DNA from: Oscillospiraceae bacterium | GTDB taxonomy: Bacteria; Bacillota; Clostridia; Oscillospirales; Oscillospiraceae | Reading direction: 5' to 3' | Length of the DNA stretch: 64,000 nucleotides | Assembly: GCA_030625685.1 (NCBI GenBank) | Contig: DAOUQJ010000003.1 | Location: 124,001 to 188,000 of the forward strand | Part shown: piece by piece, positions 62,085 to 64,000 of the stretch | Layout of the letters: each line of letters begins with the position of its first letter | Numbering within the stretch: the first letter of the stretch is position 1 | Notes under the pieces: model-generated | Seen by the model: only the letters and a program-made list of their open reading frames with translations | Database searches by the model: none | Told to the model about the DNA's origin: nothing | Made by a program: the position numbers and the translations under genes

Positions 62085-62998
62085 AAAGACACCCCCATTA
62101 GCATCAAAATGAGCGCCATTCTAATATATTTCCCATACAACGTTTGTCTAAAATAAGAAGCACGAGGATCATCGTCAACAGCAACTGAAATTTCATTCAC
62201 TCTAGGCAGTGGATGCAATATTCGCATATCCTCTTTTGCCAATTCTAATTTTTTTGGTGTTAGAATATAGCTATCTTTCAAACGGATATAATCTGCTTCA
62301 TTGAAAAAACGTTCTCTTTGTACACGAGTCATATATAATATGTCTAACTTACCTAATACTGCTTCTAAATCTGTTGTTTCTTCAAATGTGACATTCCCGT
62401 GTTTCAAAATATCTTGTTTTACATAATCAGGCATTCTCAATTCGTTTGGTGAAATCATCACAAAATGCACGTTTTCGTATCGTGAAAGTGCTTCAACTAG
62501 TGAATGAACGGTTCTGCCAAATTTTAAATCACCACAAAGACCAATTGTCAAGCCCTCAAAATGTCCTTTTTCGCGCTTGATTGTAATTAGATCTGCCAGA
62601 GTTTGTGTTGGATGATTGTGTCCACCATCACCTGCATTGATAATAGGTTTTGAAGTTTTCATAGAAGCAACCAAAGGGGCTCCTTCTTTTGGATGACGCA
62701 TGACAATAACATCAGCATAGCCACTGACTACTTTGATAGTATCGGAAACACTCTCACCTTTCGCTGTGGAAGAACTTCCTGCTTCTGAAAAACCAAGTAC
62801 ATTACCCCCCAACTCATACATAGCAGCTTCAAAACTAAGACGTGTACGAGTGGATGGTTCAAAAAATAAAGTGGCTAGCTTTTTGCCTTTGCATATTTCA
62901 GCATATTTTTCAGGAAACTCAATGATGTCATTTGCCGTATCAATTAATTGATCAATTTCTTCTTTAGATAAGTCTAATATACTAATCAGATGACGCAT
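62081..62998 (-). CDS. pyrB: Aspartate carbamoyltransferase catalytic subunit
   Basis: [31 protein letters not shown]; start at MRHLISI with GGAGG SD. Confidence 0.97.
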   Translation of the reverse strand: MRHLISILDLSKEEIDQLIDTANDIIEFPEKYAEICKGKKLATLFFEPSTRTRLSFEAAMYELGGNVLGFSEAGSSSTAKGESVSDTIKVVSGYADVIVMRHPKEGAPLVASMKTSKPIINAGDGGHNHPTQTLADLITIKREKGHFEGLTIGLCGDLKFGRTVHSLVEALSRYENVHFVMISPNELRMPDYVKQDILKHGNVTFEETTDLEAVLGKLDILYMTRVQRERFFNEADYIRLKDSYILTPKKLELAKEDMRILHPLPRVNEISVAVDDDPRASYFRQTLYGKYIRMALILMLMGVSL

Positions 62999-63000
62999 AA

Positions 63001-63633
63001 TTAGCCTCCGATCCAACTTTCGTCTGAAGGATTATCACGAAACGCAATCAATCGTTTAATATCATCTCTTGAAATATCTCCATTTTCTGCTGCAACTTCA
63101 ACAACTGCATCGAAATTGCTCAAGCTGATGTTTTTCACATTCGCTTCCTGCATTCTATCAATGCCCTTTTTCATGCCATATGTAAAAATACTCACGATAC
63201 CTAAAACTTCAGCTCCAGCTTCACGCAGTGCATCAACAACTTCTAAAACACTGCCACCAGTAGAAATAAGGTCCTCAATAACAACCACTTTTTGTCCTGG
63301 TTGCAATTTACCCTCAATTCGATTTTGACGACCATGTCCTTTAGAACCTGAGCGAACATATCCCATAGGCATGTTCAAAATATGGGCTGCAATCGCTGCA
63401 TGGGCAATGCCAGCTGTGCTTGTCCCCATCAGAACATCACAATCTGGATACTCTTTTTTCACTGTCTCTGCGATTGCTGTTTCAACTTGTAGACGCACTT
63501 CTGGAGCAGTCAAAATAAGTCTGTTATCACAATAAATAGGGCTTTTGATTCCACTTGCCCATGTAAACGGTTCGTCTGGACGCAAAAAAACTGCTTCAAT
63601 TGATAATAGTGCTTTTGCAATTGTTTTTTCCAT
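63001..63633 (-). CDS. pyrE: Orotate phosphoribosyltransferase
   Basis: [46 protein letters not shown]. Confidence 0.97.
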   Translation of the reverse strand: MEKTIAKALLSIEAVFLRPDEPFTWASGIKSPIYCDNRLILTAPEVRLQVETAIAETVKKEYPDCDVLMGTSTAGIAHAAIAAHILNMPMGYVRSGSKGHGRQNRIEGKLQPGQKVVVIEDLISTGGSVLEVVDALREAGAEVLGIVSIFTYGMKKGIDRMQEANVKNISLSNFDAVVEVAAENGDISRDDIKRLIAFRDNPSDESWIGG

Positions 63634-63634
63634 A

Positions 63635-64000
63635 TTATATCTCTCCTACAAATTCATTCATACAACGGGTATACGCAGCTACTGGGTTTTCTGCTTTGGT
63701 GATGGGTCTTCCCACAACAATATAATCTGACCCCATTTGATTTGCCATCTGTGGTGTTGTCACACGAACTTGGTCATCCATATTTCCATCAGAAAAACGG
63801 ACACCTGGTGTTACTGTCAAAAATTCTGTGCCGCAAGTTTTTTTGACTCCTTCTACTTCTAGTGGTGAACATACGACTCCATCAAGTCCTGCATTTTTTG
63901 AAGTGAACGCATAATGTGACACAACTTCTTCTAGAGATTTATCAATTAGTAAATCTTTCTGCATTCTTTCTTCACTTGTAGAAGTGAGCTGAGTTACCGC
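63635..64000 (-). CDS. pyrF: Orotidine 5'-phosphate decarboxylase, N-terminus beyond window
   Basis: Frame stays open to 64000 (AVTQLTSTSEERMQKDLL...); LTVTPGVRFSDGNMDDQVRVTTPQMANQMGSDYIVVGRPIT. Confidence 0.95.
   Translation of the reverse strand, partial: AVTQLTSTSEERMQKDLLIDKSLEEVVSHYAFTSKNAGLDGVVCSPLEVEGVKKTCGTEFLTVTPGVRFSDGNMDDQVRVTTPQMANQMGSDYIVVGRPITKAENPVAAYTRCMNEFVGEI

Overview
Low-GC chromosomal window from what looks like an endospore-forming Firmicute (Clostridia-like; inferred from cotJ genes and gene content, not proven). It is mostly bacterial housekeeping: an OpuC-type betaine/choline ABC transporter (partial at the left edge), a two-component system next to a TolC/HlyD/ABC-2 export operon, an UPF0718 permease plus thioredoxin-like pair, dgt-dnaG-rpoD, hflX, rpmE, addAB, nadE, glmS, purC, glnA, the rimP-nusA-ylxR-ylxQ-infB-rbfA-nrnA-truB-ribF operon, a thiamine salvage locus and pyrFEBI (pyrF partial at the right edge). 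I found no rRNA, tRNA, CRISPR array, transposase or prophage. The best unusual candidates are: (1) a 76-aa reverse-strand protein at 3831-4061 made of 20 Cys, 12 Tyr and 7 Trp behind a near-perfect Shine-Dalgarno; (2) an apparent CotJA-CotJB fusion upstream of cotJC; (3) a TolC-HlyD-permease-permease operon with no ATPase gene, in an apparent spore former; (4) a decayed peroxiredoxin gene; (5) a SUV3-like RNA helicase; (6) small ORFs and leader structures missing from the ORF track. Family calls come from reading motifs by eye; no database search was run.
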